Assembly: GCA_019747735.1 (NCBI GenBank)
Contig: JAIEQL010000003.1
Location: 1-39,005, forward strand
Length of the DNA stretch: 39,005 nt
Source: Chthoniobacterales bacterium
Lineage (GTDB): Bacteria; Verrucomicrobiota; Verrucomicrobiia; Chthoniobacterales; UBA6821
Reading direction: 5' to 3'
This document shows positions 7,650-16,619 of this stretch, piece after piece (the stretch's first letter is position 1; every line of letters begins with the position of its first letter). Both the position numbers and the translations under genes were made by a program. Below the pieces are notes generated by a model. It was given only the letters and a program-made list of their open reading frames with translations. It was not told where the DNA came from and made no database searches.

Positions 7650-10600
7650 TTATTTCTCTCCCATCAAATATTTTTGAGCTTGGTCACGATAGGAATTAGC
7701 AATAGCTGTATTTTCTTTCACCTCACGAAATAAATCTGCATTTTCTTCTTGTGATGCCATTTTGTTGGGATCAACTATTTGGTGATTCGCACGGAGGGCC
7801 CTTTCAAGGTAAGTTTGCTCCTTTTTTAGGGCCTCCAATTGATTTCGATTGCCTTTTTTTTCAGCTATGAAAATAGCTTCATCAACATCTCCATACCTTT
7901 TGTAAAGATCCATAAGATTTTTCCAATAGAGACGATCAGGAGTTGAAGAATTTTCTAGGGTGGGGAGATGATCCTCTATTTTTTGTTCGGCAAACTCCAA
8001 TAATGATAAGCCGGCTTGAAACAATAAAGGATCTTGTTGTTCTACTCCTTGTTGAAAAAAGCGAGCAGCCTCTTGGTAACATGACATTAAATGAGCTTCC
8101 TTAAGAGTGGAGGGATCAGGTGCAGAAGAAGAGTCGATCTTGGTTTCAGAGGAAAGGACACACGTTAGTAAATCGCAAAGAGGCTGAGACTCTGGAGCAT
8201 ACTTTATTTTAGCGGCGGCTTCTCGAGAGGTTTGCTGTAAAAGAAGAAGGGCTTCTAATTTTTGAGTCTCTGGTTGAATCAATAAGTTCCTCAATACAGC
8301 GAGGGAGCATTGATTAAGGGTATCGACTTTAGGACGATCAATATTGGACTTCAAAAAATAAGCAATGGCTTGATTAGGGGCATCTAGAGGAGTTCCCGTA
8401 TGATAAAGAGAGGCGATAGAATGCCAAAAGTGATTTTCTTGGAGACTAGGAATTTCGTAGTAACGAAAATTGTCTTGTAAAGTTTTTCCCACTTCAAAGA
8501 AGGCTTTCCCTGTTTGGAAGGGAGCAGGGTCATTTCCACTCATCGACCTTTGAAGAAAGGTAGAGGATTGCTGGAAGAGCATATTAACCTGACTAGGGCA
8601 ATAATTAAGCTCATCCCGATAATCTGCCAAGGGAGTCTCCAGCAAATTACAAAAATGATGGATAAGTTCAGGGTCCTTCATTTGCTGAAGGAGGGGCAAC
8701 GCTAACGTATGCAAGCGTATGACTGTGGAAATATTATTATTTACTGATATTAGATGAGAAGAATCGGCGATAGAAGAATCAAGTTGCTGAGCAATATTCA
8801 AAAAAACAGTACTTGATAGCGGGTCCTCAGCTGTAAGAGCAAGAGAGGCTTGATATAAAAGTAGTTTTGCTTGAGGAAGAAAGAGCTCATCATTGATACT
8901 TCTAGGAAGATGTTGGCGAAACTCGAGTAGCTTGTCTTCAATCGTGGTATTCTTGCTGATTTTTGCGTTGAGAAGTTCTTGTGCGTAGCTTTTGAAAAAA
9001 TTTGCTATTTTGAGCTGCTGCTCATGGAGTGGCTGTGCATTATGGAATAATTGCAAAGAATCATAAGAGAAAATGCCGAGGTTGAGGAGCTCTTGGTCAT
9101 TGGTTTGAATGGCATTTCTAAGGCGTTCAGTTGTTTTTTTCAAGAGGAAGTCTGTACTGGGAATTTCCTCTGTTGGTGTTAGAAAATCTTCATTGCAGCA
9201 AGAGAAGCCAATTTCTTTTAATCGATTAAATTCTGATTCGTTATCAGCGAGAAAGGCTTTTTTTAGATATTGGAGAGCTGTGGTATCGCACTTGACAAAG
9301 AAATCTATTTTATTTTGGGTGAGAACATCACGACCCTTTTTAGCCTCTGCCAGTGCACACTGTTCGTTCAGGATGATATTACATAACTCTGTAGTTTTTC
9401 TTAGAGCATCAAAATATTGATCTCGTTTCGAGAGGGTAAAGTTAGCGGTAATATTTTTTTGCTCGATGGCCGTTAATATATTTTGAATTTGTTGTGCCTC
9501 TTTTTTGAGAGAAGCAAGGGTTGGCGGAGGTAACTTCGTTTCTACCCCATGAATCATTTCTGAGAGCAAGCCTAGTTCATAGTAACATTGAGCCTGTACG
9601 TAGGATTCTCCATATTTTTCAAAAAGGCTAACAGCTTGCTCAAAGTGGGAGATAGCTTGGAGTGCCGCATTCGTCTTGTCATTAAAGCCTTCTTTATGAT
9701 GTTCATCTCTGACTTTGCGACGTAAAGCGCCCATTTTGGACAAGCAATCAGCACTCATTCTATTTGTTGCTGTATTGATCTTCTGAAAATCAAGAATAGC
9801 CTCGTGCGTTATTTTGATATCTTTTTCTGCTTGCCGGGATTGTTTTATGAGATTTGCTCGTTGGTTGAGAAGTGAGGGGGTTAATAATGCTGCTGACAAC
9901 TCTGCTCTTACGTTTAAGAGATTGGCTTTATAGGCTAAAAGCTCGGCAAGATGATGAAAAATTTCTTGTTGGAATCTACCAAATTTTTGAGAAAACTCGG
10001 AATTACGCGTGTCTGCCAATAAAAAATAGTGAGCAGCCTCCTGGCTTGCTATTGCAGAGTTAGACTTGTCTTCTTTGATGTTCGAACAGTTTGCAGGGGC
10101 AATTTGTGCTATGCGAGCTGTGGCTCTTAGAATTGCTCTGGCAGCGTTTTCAAGAAAACCATTGCCGCCTTGTTGCTGCGCAGCTTTTAATAGCCAATCA
10201 TCTGCTTGTCTGAGGAGTCGGCTAATATGGTTCACGGATGCTTCATCTACCTTGGAAGAGAAAGCAGGATTTTGAAACTGTTTTTCAAGCTCAGTAACAA
10301 TCTCGCTATAGGGCGTTTTCTTTGGATAGTCTGTCTGGCGTTGATCAATTTTTCGGATTTTTGCTTTGATAGGGATCAGATCCTTTGCAAGAGCCTCACA
10401 GGGATTAATAAAAACTCGTTGTGGTGCAGGTGCTATCTTTGGAGCATATGCCTGTGGCAAGGCTTCTTCCAAGGTGAGGTCGAGTTGTTGTGGCCGTGTC
10501 CAAGTTTTTAGATCTGGTAGTGAGGGATAAGCGAGAATTTCTACATGATTGGAAGGATGAGGCGTTGTAGCCTCTGTCGTAATAGCAGCCCTAAGGGCTA

Positions 10601-11108
10601 CGTCAGACATCCTAAGCGAAGCTTCGCGATCCGATAAAAACTGAGGATTGACAGGAGAAGATTGCTCATGAGTCGATGAGGGGGAAGTTAAAATATTAAG
10701 ATGAGTGGAAGGCCAGAGCTGATGCTGTTGTTCATTCAGCACTTCCCTGGAAGAGCTTGTTATAGGATTATTATTGTTTGCTTCCAACTCCACTTTTGCT
10801 GTGATGGGAGGCAATTTCTCTTCCAGAAGTGTAGTGTTATTGAAATTTAATCGCCTCGTTGGCGCCGCTGGCCACTGCTGAAAGCCTTTCTCCCACTCCT
10901 TGAACGCTTCAACAGAATTTCCAATTGTCTTAATATCATTTCGAGAAGGAAGTTTGCGTTCTTCAGCAATACCATGTCCCGCTAAAGAACCTCTTTGTTT
11001 TTCTTGGTTCTGAATTTCTTGAGTGGTCAAATCTTCAGTCCAACCTCGATTTCGAGAAGATAATGCGGCTTGAGTTTCAACCACTTCAGGTTTTTTAACA
11101 ATTTCCAT
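7650..11108 (-). CDS. giant helical (TPR-like) protein of unknown function, helical family copy 2
   Basis: The 1152-residue product starts at ATG 11108 and has no signal peptide. Residues ~1-230 are low-complexity and polar (Pro, Ser, Thr, Asn, with short SLP or PSLPDL motifs). From about residue 250 on it is all-helical. TPR-like units include NAALQAISHFEQAVSLFEKYGE and SCYQEAARFFQQGVEQQDPL. It ends in a charged tail (AIANSYRDQAQKYLMGEK). The disordered head plus helical body matches its two relatives in this window. No catalytic motif is visible. By layout it could be a type III-like effector or a scaffold. That is inference from context, since no secretion genes are present here. A pyrimidine-rich heptamer array lies directly before its start. 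Confidence 0.75.
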   Translation of the reverse strand: MEIVKKPEVVETQAALSSRNRGWTEDLTTQEIQNQEKQRGSLAGHGIAEERKLPSRNDIKTIGNSVEAFKEWEKGFQQWPAAPTRRLNFNNTTLLEEKLPPITAKVELEANNNNPITSSSREVLNEQQHQLWPSTHLNILTSPSSTHEQSSPVNPQFLSDREASLRMSDVALRAAITTEATTPHPSNHVEILAYPSLPDLKTWTRPQQLDLTLEEALPQAYAPKIAPAPQRVFINPCEALAKDLIPIKAKIRKIDQRQTDYPKKTPYSEIVTELEKQFQNPAFSSKVDEASVNHISRLLRQADDWLLKAAQQQGGNGFLENAARAILRATARIAQIAPANCSNIKEDKSNSAIASQEAAHYFLLADTRNSEFSQKFGRFQQEIFHHLAELLAYKANLLNVRAELSAALLTPSLLNQRANLIKQSRQAEKDIKITHEAILDFQKINTATNRMSADCLSKMGALRRKVRDEHHKEGFNDKTNAALQAISHFEQAVSLFEKYGESYVQAQCYYELGLLSEMIHGVETKLPPPTLASLKKEAQQIQNILTAIEQKNITANFTLSKRDQYFDALRKTTELCNIILNEQCALAEAKKGRDVLTQNKIDFFVKCDTTALQYLKKAFLADNESEFNRLKEIGFSCCNEDFLTPTEEIPSTDFLLKKTTERLRNAIQTNDQELLNLGIFSYDSLQLFHNAQPLHEQQLKIANFFKSYAQELLNAKISKNTTIEDKLLEFRQHLPRSINDELFLPQAKLLLYQASLALTAEDPLSSTVFLNIAQQLDSSIADSSHLISVNNNISTVIRLHTLALPLLQQMKDPELIHHFCNLLETPLADYRDELNYCPSQVNMLFQQSSTFLQRSMSGNDPAPFQTGKAFFEVGKTLQDNFRYYEIPSLQENHFWHSIASLYHTGTPLDAPNQAIAYFLKSNIDRPKVDTLNQCSLAVLRNLLIQPETQKLEALLLLQQTSREAAAKIKYAPESQPLCDLLTCVLSSETKIDSSSAPDPSTLKEAHLMSCYQEAARFFQQGVEQQDPLLFQAGLSLLEFAEQKIEDHLPTLENSSTPDRLYWKNLMDLYKRYGDVDEAIFIAEKKGNRNQLEALKKEQTYLERALRANHQIVDPNKMASQEENADLFREVKENTAIANSYRDQAQKYLMGEK

Positions 11109-11112
11109 GGCA

Positions 11113-11154
11113 AGGAAGATAGGGAATAGAGAATAGCATAGGGGGTAGGAAGAT
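11113..11154. repeat. heptamer array upstream of the 1152-aa gene
   Basis: On the minus strand the leader reads as roughly 7-nt units (CTATGCT, ATTCTCT, ATTCCCT, ATCTTCC) ending 4 nt before the ATG at 11108. There is no purine-rich ribosome binding site. Confidence 0.45.
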
Positions 11155-11168
11155 ATTAATACAAAAAT

Positions 11169-11645
11169 CTAGAAAACCAAATAGAGCACTTGCTGGAGAA
11201 CCATATAAGGTCCAAACAAGAGCTGCAGTGTCAGGTCTGTAAATTTTTGTAAATCTTCGGTGATCCGCTGGTCTGGGTTATCGATCTTTTCATCTAAAAA
11301 CTGCAATCGATAATGAGTATGCCCCTCGAGTCATCTATTGAGGTAGTGCTTTGTCAACCATCGCTGCCAACGAATGCTCAAGGTTCCATTAATGTACGCA
11401 CTAGCTGTTACTGCCGCCGTAAATAAGGCACGCACCGCTACAAAATAATAGAAAGAATTAATCATTTTGTGGGTATCGGAGGCCTGAAGCTCGTCATAGA
11501 AAAATTTATAAAAATAATTAACACCAATGCCTACAGCTACTTCGCAGAGGAGGCACACCGTTAGTAGTGCCAATAAAAGCCACGCTACGCCCTTTTCTTC
11601 AGAAACCCAATAAGGCTTGAGCAATTTCCACAAACTTTGAAAAAA
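11169..11645 (-). pseudogene. remnant of SbmA/BacA-like ABC transporter membrane domain
   Basis: The longest open piece (11331-11633) encodes WKLLKPYWVSEEKGVAWLLL, two hydrophobic segments and SIRWQRWLTKHYLNR. These match the N-terminus of the SbmA/BacA/YddA transporter group. A TGA (11331-11333) then stands where the family has Trp (HYLNR-W). Translation in the same frame continues LEGHTHYRLQFLDEKIDNPD, QRITEDLQKFTDLTL up to a TAG at 11169-11171, again family-like. Upstream, FFQS is readable in frame until a TGA at 11646. The remnant covers about 155 codons of a protein that is normally several hundred residues long. The remaining membrane segments and any ATPase domain are gone. TGA is a normal stop in neighbouring genes, so recoding is unlikely. 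Intact homologues import peptides and matter in intracellular or symbiotic bacteria. Confidence 0.85.
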
Positions 11646-11670
11646 TCACCTATCAAATTTTAATTGGTCG

Positions 11671-11710
11671 GGATACACGAGAGGGATTAACAGGGATGGA
11701 AGGGATGATA
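11671..11710. repeat. short-period GGGAT repeat
   Basis: AGGGATTAACAGGGATGGAA followed by GGGATGAT has a GGGAT core every 7-11 nt. It is of the same style as the other intergenic arrays. The rest of the stretch between the pseudogene and xseA shows no gene. In particular no xseB is visible. Confidence 0.35.
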
Positions 11711-11808
11711 TTAAGGTAGGGTCATCAATTGAGTCATCTTTAACATCGTCAAAAAAAAGCAATGTGCATTTTTAAGATTTAGCGATTGTTGGTGTTGAAA
11801 TACCCACT

Positions 11809-13332
11809 CTATTTTTCAATAAAGCAAACAGCAGAAGTCATCACTCCATCGACAAATTGTGTGCTTATTTTTTCTCCCACACTCCTATTTTTCGCAGAAG
11901 TCATCACCTTTCCTTCTGCATCGCGTGTAATGGTAAACCCACGAGCCAAGGTGGCATCAGGATTGAGCGCGGCCATGGAAGAGCGCAGGTTTTCGATGCG
12001 TGCGGAGAGTAATATTTGATGATGTTTTATATAAGTTGTGAGTCGTTGCTGATAGGTGTTCCAGCGTTGTTGGGCTTCGGTAAGTTGAAACTGAGGATGC
12101 AGTGATCGCAGAGAGGCCTCCATTGTCGTTATGACAGAAGAGAGTTTTTCACAGCGATAAGTGACCAGCTCGGAAAGTGTTTCTTCGACGTCATCTTTGC
12201 GCTGCTGCAGTTCTGTAAGCAAACGCTCTGGCGCTCGAAACAGAGGGCCGCTCTCTAAATAGAAAAAATGTGTTTTCAGCTGCTCTAGTGCTGTTATGGA
12301 AGCCCGTGCTAAGTGAGCAACAAAGGAAATCCCTTTTTCTAAAAGAGCAACACTATCTGCTGCGATCAGCTCTGCGGCGGCGCTGGGAGTCGGTGCGCGA
12401 AGATCAGCTGCAAAATCAGCTAGCGTAAAATCAATCTCATGCCCAATGGCACTCACTACAGGAACGGCGCTGGCAACGATGGCGCGCACAACAACTTCCT
12501 CATTAAACTCCCAAAGATCTTCCAGGCTGCCGCCACCACGGGAGATCACAATGAGATCTACTGGGCCAATCGTTTTTTCTTCGCTAGCAAAGGAAGTAAT
12601 GGCAGCGGCAATTTCTTGAGCAGCTCCTTGACCTTGCACACGCACAGGATGAATCACCACTTGCAGTCCAGGATGACGTCGATGCAGTACTTTTAAAAAA
12701 TCAGCAAGGGCTGCTCCTGTTGGCGAGGTTACTATACCAATCCGTTTGGGAAGCCGTGGTAAAGCGCGTTTTCGATTAGCATCAAATAATCCTTCGGTAG
12801 CCAACTTTTGTTTGAGCGCTTCTAATTTTGCCTGTAGTAGCCCGTGCCCCTTGGGTTGGACCAAGTGGACAATGAGCTGGTATTGACCTCGTGCCTGGTA
12901 AACGGTCACTTCTCCAAAAAGCTGTACTGCCATTCCTTCTTTTAGGACGACGCCTTGCAATGTGGCTGCCGAGCGGGCAAAGAGGACGCAGGCTATTTGT
13001 GACTCAGCGTCTTTTAATGTGAAATAATGATGTCCGGAGGATTGCTTGCGATAATTGGAAATCTCTCCCTCAATCCAAACTTCCCCAATATTTTTTTCCA
13101 GCAGGTCTTTCACGCGTCGTGTCACCTCCGTTACGCTCATGATCCTCGGGGAGGTGGCTTCCAAGGTCGCTGAGTCTTCGGATGGAAGCTGCTCTGAAAG
13201 GGGGACGGTTTCTCTTTCGGCAAAAAATTCTTTTTTAGTAGGAGTAATTTTGGCCCTGGAGCGTTTCTTTGTGACCAGTGGCTTCATCGTAAAACTAAAC
13301 TCTGCCTGCTCCTGAGAAACGTGATATTTCAT
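11809..13332 (-). CDS. xseA: exodeoxyribonuclease VII large subunit
   Basis: The 507-residue protein has an OB-fold domain (VTRRVKDLLEKNIGEVWIEG, EISNYRKQSSGHHYFTLKD), then the catalytic region with RIGIVTSPTGAALADFLKVL, DLIVISRGGGSLEDLWEFNE and SAIGHEIDFTLADFAADLRA, and a helical C-terminus ending in the ARGFTITRD motif. XseA with XseB degrades single-stranded DNA in repair and recombination. The family normally starts at about MSVTEVTRRVK, which is residue 65 here (ATG at 13140). The extra 64 residues are basic and open without stops, so both starts are possible. No xseB follows downstream. Confidence 0.93.
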   Translation of the reverse strand: MKYHVSQEQAEFSFTMKPLVTKKRSRAKITPTKKEFFAERETVPLSEQLPSEDSATLEATSPRIMSVTEVTRRVKDLLEKNIGEVWIEGEISNYRKQSSGHHYFTLKDAESQIACVLFARSAATLQGVVLKEGMAVQLFGEVTVYQARGQYQLIVHLVQPKGHGLLQAKLEALKQKLATEGLFDANRKRALPRLPKRIGIVTSPTGAALADFLKVLHRRHPGLQVVIHPVRVQGQGAAQEIAAAITSFASEEKTIGPVDLIVISRGGGSLEDLWEFNEEVVVRAIVASAVPVVSAIGHEIDFTLADFAADLRAPTPSAAAELIAADSVALLEKGISFVAHLARASITALEQLKTHFFYLESGPLFRAPERLLTELQQRKDDVEETLSELVTYRCEKLSSVITTMEASLRSLHPQFQLTEAQQRWNTYQQRLTTYIKHHQILLSARIENLRSSMAALNPDATLARGFTITRDAEGKVMTSAKNRSVGEKISTQFVDGVMTSAVCFIEK

Positions 13333-13373
13333 GACCGTGAAGCCCTCTTTTTTAATGATCCTCTAAAAATGCT

Positions 13374-14993
13374 CTAGTGCAGCATCAGTTGGGCTAGTAT
13401 ATTGGCAGGAAAAGTAGCTTCTAAAGCTTCCTGCTCTTGAAATGCCTCATTAGCTATATTTATTGCCTTACTGTGTAATTCTTGTGCTTCTTGAAGCAGT
13501 GCGTTAACAACGCCATCGTTTTCGGCTTCACTCGCAAGGTTTATTTTGCCGATAGCCTCAAAAAAAAGGTTGCTTGCATCTTTATAAAGAGCGGCGATCT
13601 CTCTAAAAGTAGTAGCTCTTTCCTGATATTGAGCAAAGTCTTCTGATAGTTCTAAAGCACAAGCGAACCCTTGATACTTAGCAGCCTTAGAGCTTGTCAG
13701 GGCTTCTTGTTTTAATAAATCGGCGACCTCATTATCCCCGATAGCAAAAAAGGCTGCAGCATCTTGAAATCGTCCAAAAGCATTATCATGGTTAAGGGCT
13801 ATCTCATTATAATTTTCTTCTTGTTGGCGAATCGTTTCCTCAACAGAAGAAGCAGCAAGCATAGCACGCTCATAAGCCGTTATTGCTTTCTGCAACGAAT
13901 GATGAGCTAACGTCATCACTTCTAAAATGCTCTCTACCGTAGGATGAGGTGCTTGAATATTGAGGTTTTCGGTAGCTTGTTGAAGATACTGAGCTTTTAC
14001 TTCTGGTATCTTTGCTGCATCAGTCGAACATTGAGTGGCATAGTCAGCATATTTTGCACTTTTTTTATTCTGATCAATAATTGTTTGGTTTTCTTTATTT
14101 AGAATAGCAGTGAAGGCTATCAAGCGATATTCGAGTGCTTTTATGGTGAGCTTTGCAGCTTTTGTGAGGTCCCTTCGTATTGTTGGATCATTTGTTTGAT
14201 CTATTGCGTGAATAGCTTCCTTGCTTGCCTCAAGCTGCTTATTAAGATCAGTGGCGCATTCTGTTAAATGTTTTAAATAGTCGAGCATTTTTGGCTGCCG
14301 ATTCGGAACAGGCAAATTGATGGCCTGATTTAGAGAGCTTTTTATATCTAAATTAACAAAAGAATCCGTCTCTCGAATCATCTCTGCCTGAAGTTCCTCC
14401 ACACGAGAAGCTTGATGGAGCAAAGAATCTTTCAAAGGTGTTGGTGCATGGCCATGCTCTTCCTCCCATTGCTCTATAAAATGATGGCAAGTCGCTTGCG
14501 CTTTTTGCATTTCAAAACGACATGTTAAAATCAAATCCATCTCCTCACGAAGAAAAATTCTGAGGCCTCGATGAACAGCTGATTCTCCAGGAATAGGTGT
14601 TGCTTTTACTACAGGAAGTTGTGCTCCTGAAAAAAGTTCTGATTCTATTTTTTCCTCAACAACATCATCTATTGGTTTCTCACTTGCAGAAGAAAAGGTG
14701 CTCCTCGAATTCGAATTGGTTTCTTGAAGGCTAACGGAAGAGTCACTCTGCTGAATCTTATGAGAGGAGAGATTTTGGGGTGTTAGGTCTTCTACTGTTG
14801 TACTAGCCCCAGAGCGGAGAGAAGTGGTAGAAATCGCCTTTGGCAAGTGAGGCTCAGGAAGATTTTCGACAGTGTGGCCATTAACAGAGGCGGAAGAAGG
14901 TTTTTTTGTTTTTCCGTTGTTAGTGCTGTGTTGGAGGGAAGGTTGCTGAAAAGCACTCCCAGAACTCTCTATTTTTTTAGGCAAACTATTCAC
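13374..14993 (-). CDS. helical protein of unknown function, helical family copy 3
   Basis: The 539-residue product uses a GTG start (MNSLPKKIESSGSAFQQPSL) and has no signal peptide. The first ~130 residues are Ser/Thr-rich and probably disordered. The rest is helical with Ala/Glu/Gln-rich repeats such as AAAFFAIGDNEVADLLKQEA, SNLFFEAIGKINLASEAEND and GVVNALLQEAQELHSKAI. The A-x-x-F-F-x-x-G-D pattern recalls AARASFFGEYDKAKALEGEA in the 692-aa protein and AARFFQQG in the 1152-aa protein, so I group the three. No enzymatic motif is visible. It lies between xseA and the aminotransferase gene on the same strand, and the function is unknown. Confidence 0.7.
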   Translation of the reverse strand: MNSLPKKIESSGSAFQQPSLQHSTNNGKTKKPSSASVNGHTVENLPEPHLPKAISTTSLRSGASTTVEDLTPQNLSSHKIQQSDSSVSLQETNSNSRSTFSSASEKPIDDVVEEKIESELFSGAQLPVVKATPIPGESAVHRGLRIFLREEMDLILTCRFEMQKAQATCHHFIEQWEEEHGHAPTPLKDSLLHQASRVEELQAEMIRETDSFVNLDIKSSLNQAINLPVPNRQPKMLDYLKHLTECATDLNKQLEASKEAIHAIDQTNDPTIRRDLTKAAKLTIKALEYRLIAFTAILNKENQTIIDQNKKSAKYADYATQCSTDAAKIPEVKAQYLQQATENLNIQAPHPTVESILEVMTLAHHSLQKAITAYERAMLAASSVEETIRQQEENYNEIALNHDNAFGRFQDAAAFFAIGDNEVADLLKQEALTSSKAAKYQGFACALELSEDFAQYQERATTFREIAALYKDASNLFFEAIGKINLASEAENDGVVNALLQEAQELHSKAINIANEAFQEQEALEATFPANILAQLMLH

Positions 14994-15030
14994 GGCTTTA
15001 AGTCAGTTTTTATTGCTGTTGAAGCAGTGT

Positions 15031-16263
15031 TTATATTACTGCTTCTGCAATGGCCCCAACAACAGCACGAATCTCCTCTTCGCGCAACTCTGGAAAAATG
15101 GGAAGGGCCAACGTCTCTTTGGCGGCCCGCTCCGCTTGGGGATAAGCGCCTTGGACATGGTTCAAATAAGCAAAGCATTTTTGCAAATGAAGTGGCACTG
15201 GATAGTAGATAGCGTAACCAATGTTCTTCTTAGTCAAATGGGCAATGACTCTTTCACGAAGGCCGCTTTGGGCACTTCCAAGGATACGGATGACATATTG
15301 GTGATAAATATGATGATTGTTCAATCCTGAGGCAACAAAGTATTCATAAGGCAAGCTTACCCGATCAAGCAAAGAAGCAGCTTCAAAGGCGGAGCGATAA
15401 ATAGCCGCATTCGCACGGCGTTGAGCGCTCCACTGCTCGAGAAAAGGAAGCTTGGCGCGCAAGATAGCAGCTTGCAATGCATCAAGGCGAAAGTTACCCC
15501 CGACGATGTTGTGATAATAGCGCTCCTTCATCCCATGGTTGCGAATCGAACGAAGTTCTTCCGCTAGCTTCTCATCACGACAAACAGCCATTCCAGCGTC
15601 GCCAGCTGCTCCCAGGTTTTTGCTAGGATAAAAACTAAAGTAGGACATCTCTGCAATGGTGCCGGCTTTTTGAGGGCCTTGAGCGCTGGGATAATCAGCG
15701 CCGATGGCTTGTGCAGCATCTTCAATGACCATTAAATTGTATTCTTTTGCCAGTCTCATGATGGCATCCATATCACAGCAGGTTCCAAAAAGATGAATGG
15801 GCATGATAATACGGACGCGATTGCCGCTAAGTGTGATAAGGCTTCCAGAGGCATCACGTTGAAAAGAGACCAGAAGCTCTCGCAGCTTTTCTGGATCCAT
15901 CATGTAAGTGAGTGGTTCGATGTCGCAAAAAACAATTTCAGCTCCAACGCGATGAATACATCCTGCTGTTGCAAAAAAAGTATAAGGAGTTGTGATCACA
16001 GCATCACCTGGGCCAATGTTTTTGGCCATGAACAAAGCCATTAGAGCATCGGTTCCCGAAGACATCCCAATGGCATGGGCAGCTCCTCCAAGGCAAGCGG
16101 TTTCTATCTTTTTTTCAAAAGCAGCAGTTTCTTTTCCAAGAATAAACTCTTGATGTTCCAAAACACGATTCACTGCTTCTTTGATAGCAGCGGTGAGTTG
16201 AGCGCTTTGGCGAGAGAGGGTGAAAAGGGGGATAGGCTGAAGAGTATCTGATGGCATGGTCAA
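15031..16263 (-). CDS. DegT/DnrJ/EryC1/StrS-family PLP aminotransferase
   Basis: The 410-residue protein has the full fold-type I pattern of sugar aminotransferases. There is HAIGMSSGTDALMALFMA (substrate/phosphate loop), DAVITTPYTFFATAGCIHRV, VIEDAAQAIGADYP (Asp182 and Gln185 contact PLP), and the Schiff-base lysine Lys215 in FYPSKNLGAAGDAGM. GNFRLDALQAAIL and HIYHQYVIR follow near the C-terminus. Such enzymes transfer an amino group to nucleotide-linked keto sugars for surface polysaccharide or O-antigen synthesis. No other sugar-nucleotide gene is nearby, so the substrate cannot be given. The start could also be the second ATG at 16257. Neither has a Shine-Dalgarno sequence. Confidence 0.9.
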   Translation of the reverse strand: MTMPSDTLQPIPLFTLSRQSAQLTAAIKEAVNRVLEHQEFILGKETAAFEKKIETACLGGAAHAIGMSSGTDALMALFMAKNIGPGDAVITTPYTFFATAGCIHRVGAEIVFCDIEPLTYMMDPEKLRELLVSFQRDASGSLITLSGNRVRIIMPIHLFGTCCDMDAIMRLAKEYNLMVIEDAAQAIGADYPSAQGPQKAGTIAEMSYFSFYPSKNLGAAGDAGMAVCRDEKLAEELRSIRNHGMKERYYHNIVGGNFRLDALQAAILRAKLPFLEQWSAQRRANAAIYRSAFEAASLLDRVSLPYEYFVASGLNNHHIYHQYVIRILGSAQSGLRERVIAHLTKKNIGYAIYYPVPLHLQKCFAYLNHVQGAYPQAERAAKETLALPIFPELREEEIRAVVGAIAEAVI

Positions 16264-16328
16264 TGAATGAAGAGTTATTTTACAGTGCAGGTTTAAAAAC
16301 TATAGGGAAAGTTACCAAGATTTCTGAT

Positions 16329-16440
16329 AACCGAGAACTAAGAACTGAGGTGATTAGCAACGTATTCTTCAAAACAAGAATTCACAGAGAAGAAATTCAG
16401 CACAAAGAACACAGAGATTACCCAAAGAACACAAAAGAAC
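16329..16440. repeat. short-period repeats in the aminotransferase-feoA gap
   Basis: CGAGAAC-TAAGAAC-TGAGGTG (16329-16352) is a 7-nt array. From 16379 on, a run of ACAGAGAAG, GCACAAAGAACACAGAG and CCCAAAGAACAC repeats AAAGAACAC three times. The 356-nt gap 16264-16619 holds these arrays and the inverted repeat at 16457-16566. I see no gene in it. Confidence 0.5.
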
Positions 16441-16456
16441 ATCGGCAGCTGTAGAC

Positions 16457-16566
16457 CTTAGAGACCTTAGGGGTCGGTCCGTCATATTATCACATTTGGG
16501 ACCATGCAAAAAAAACCCTAAGTCCAAATGTGATAATATGACGGACCGACCCCTAAGGTCCCTAAG
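16457..16566. repeat. long perfect inverted repeat (37-bp arms) upstream of feoA
   Basis: Positions 16463-16499 (starting GACCTTAGGGGTCGGTCC) are the exact reverse complement of 16524-16560, separated by 24 nt (16500-16523) containing an A8 run. The pairing extends outward to 16457/16566 with one mismatch, giving a stem of about 43 bp. The arms are not GC-rich with a T-tail, so this is not an ordinary terminator. It may be a palindromic mobile repeat or a structured element between the divergent aminotransferase and feo genes. No second copy is visible in the window. Confidence 0.9.
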
Positions 16567-16619
16567 CCTCTGATGATCCGTAAAACGACAACAAGAGTCA
16601 GGTTGTTGATTATTTAATC

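Noticed and set aside
11331..11333. TGA recoded as tryptophan
   Set aside because: TGA ends rnpA, yidD, the 692-aa gene and feoB as a normal stop, and the transporter remnant is truncated anyway. A nonsense mutation is the simpler reading.
11640..11808. xseB (exonuclease VII small subunit) downstream of xseA
   Set aside because: No ORF of ~60-80 codons with the XseB helical pattern is present in the gap. The sequence is repeat and pseudogene DNA.
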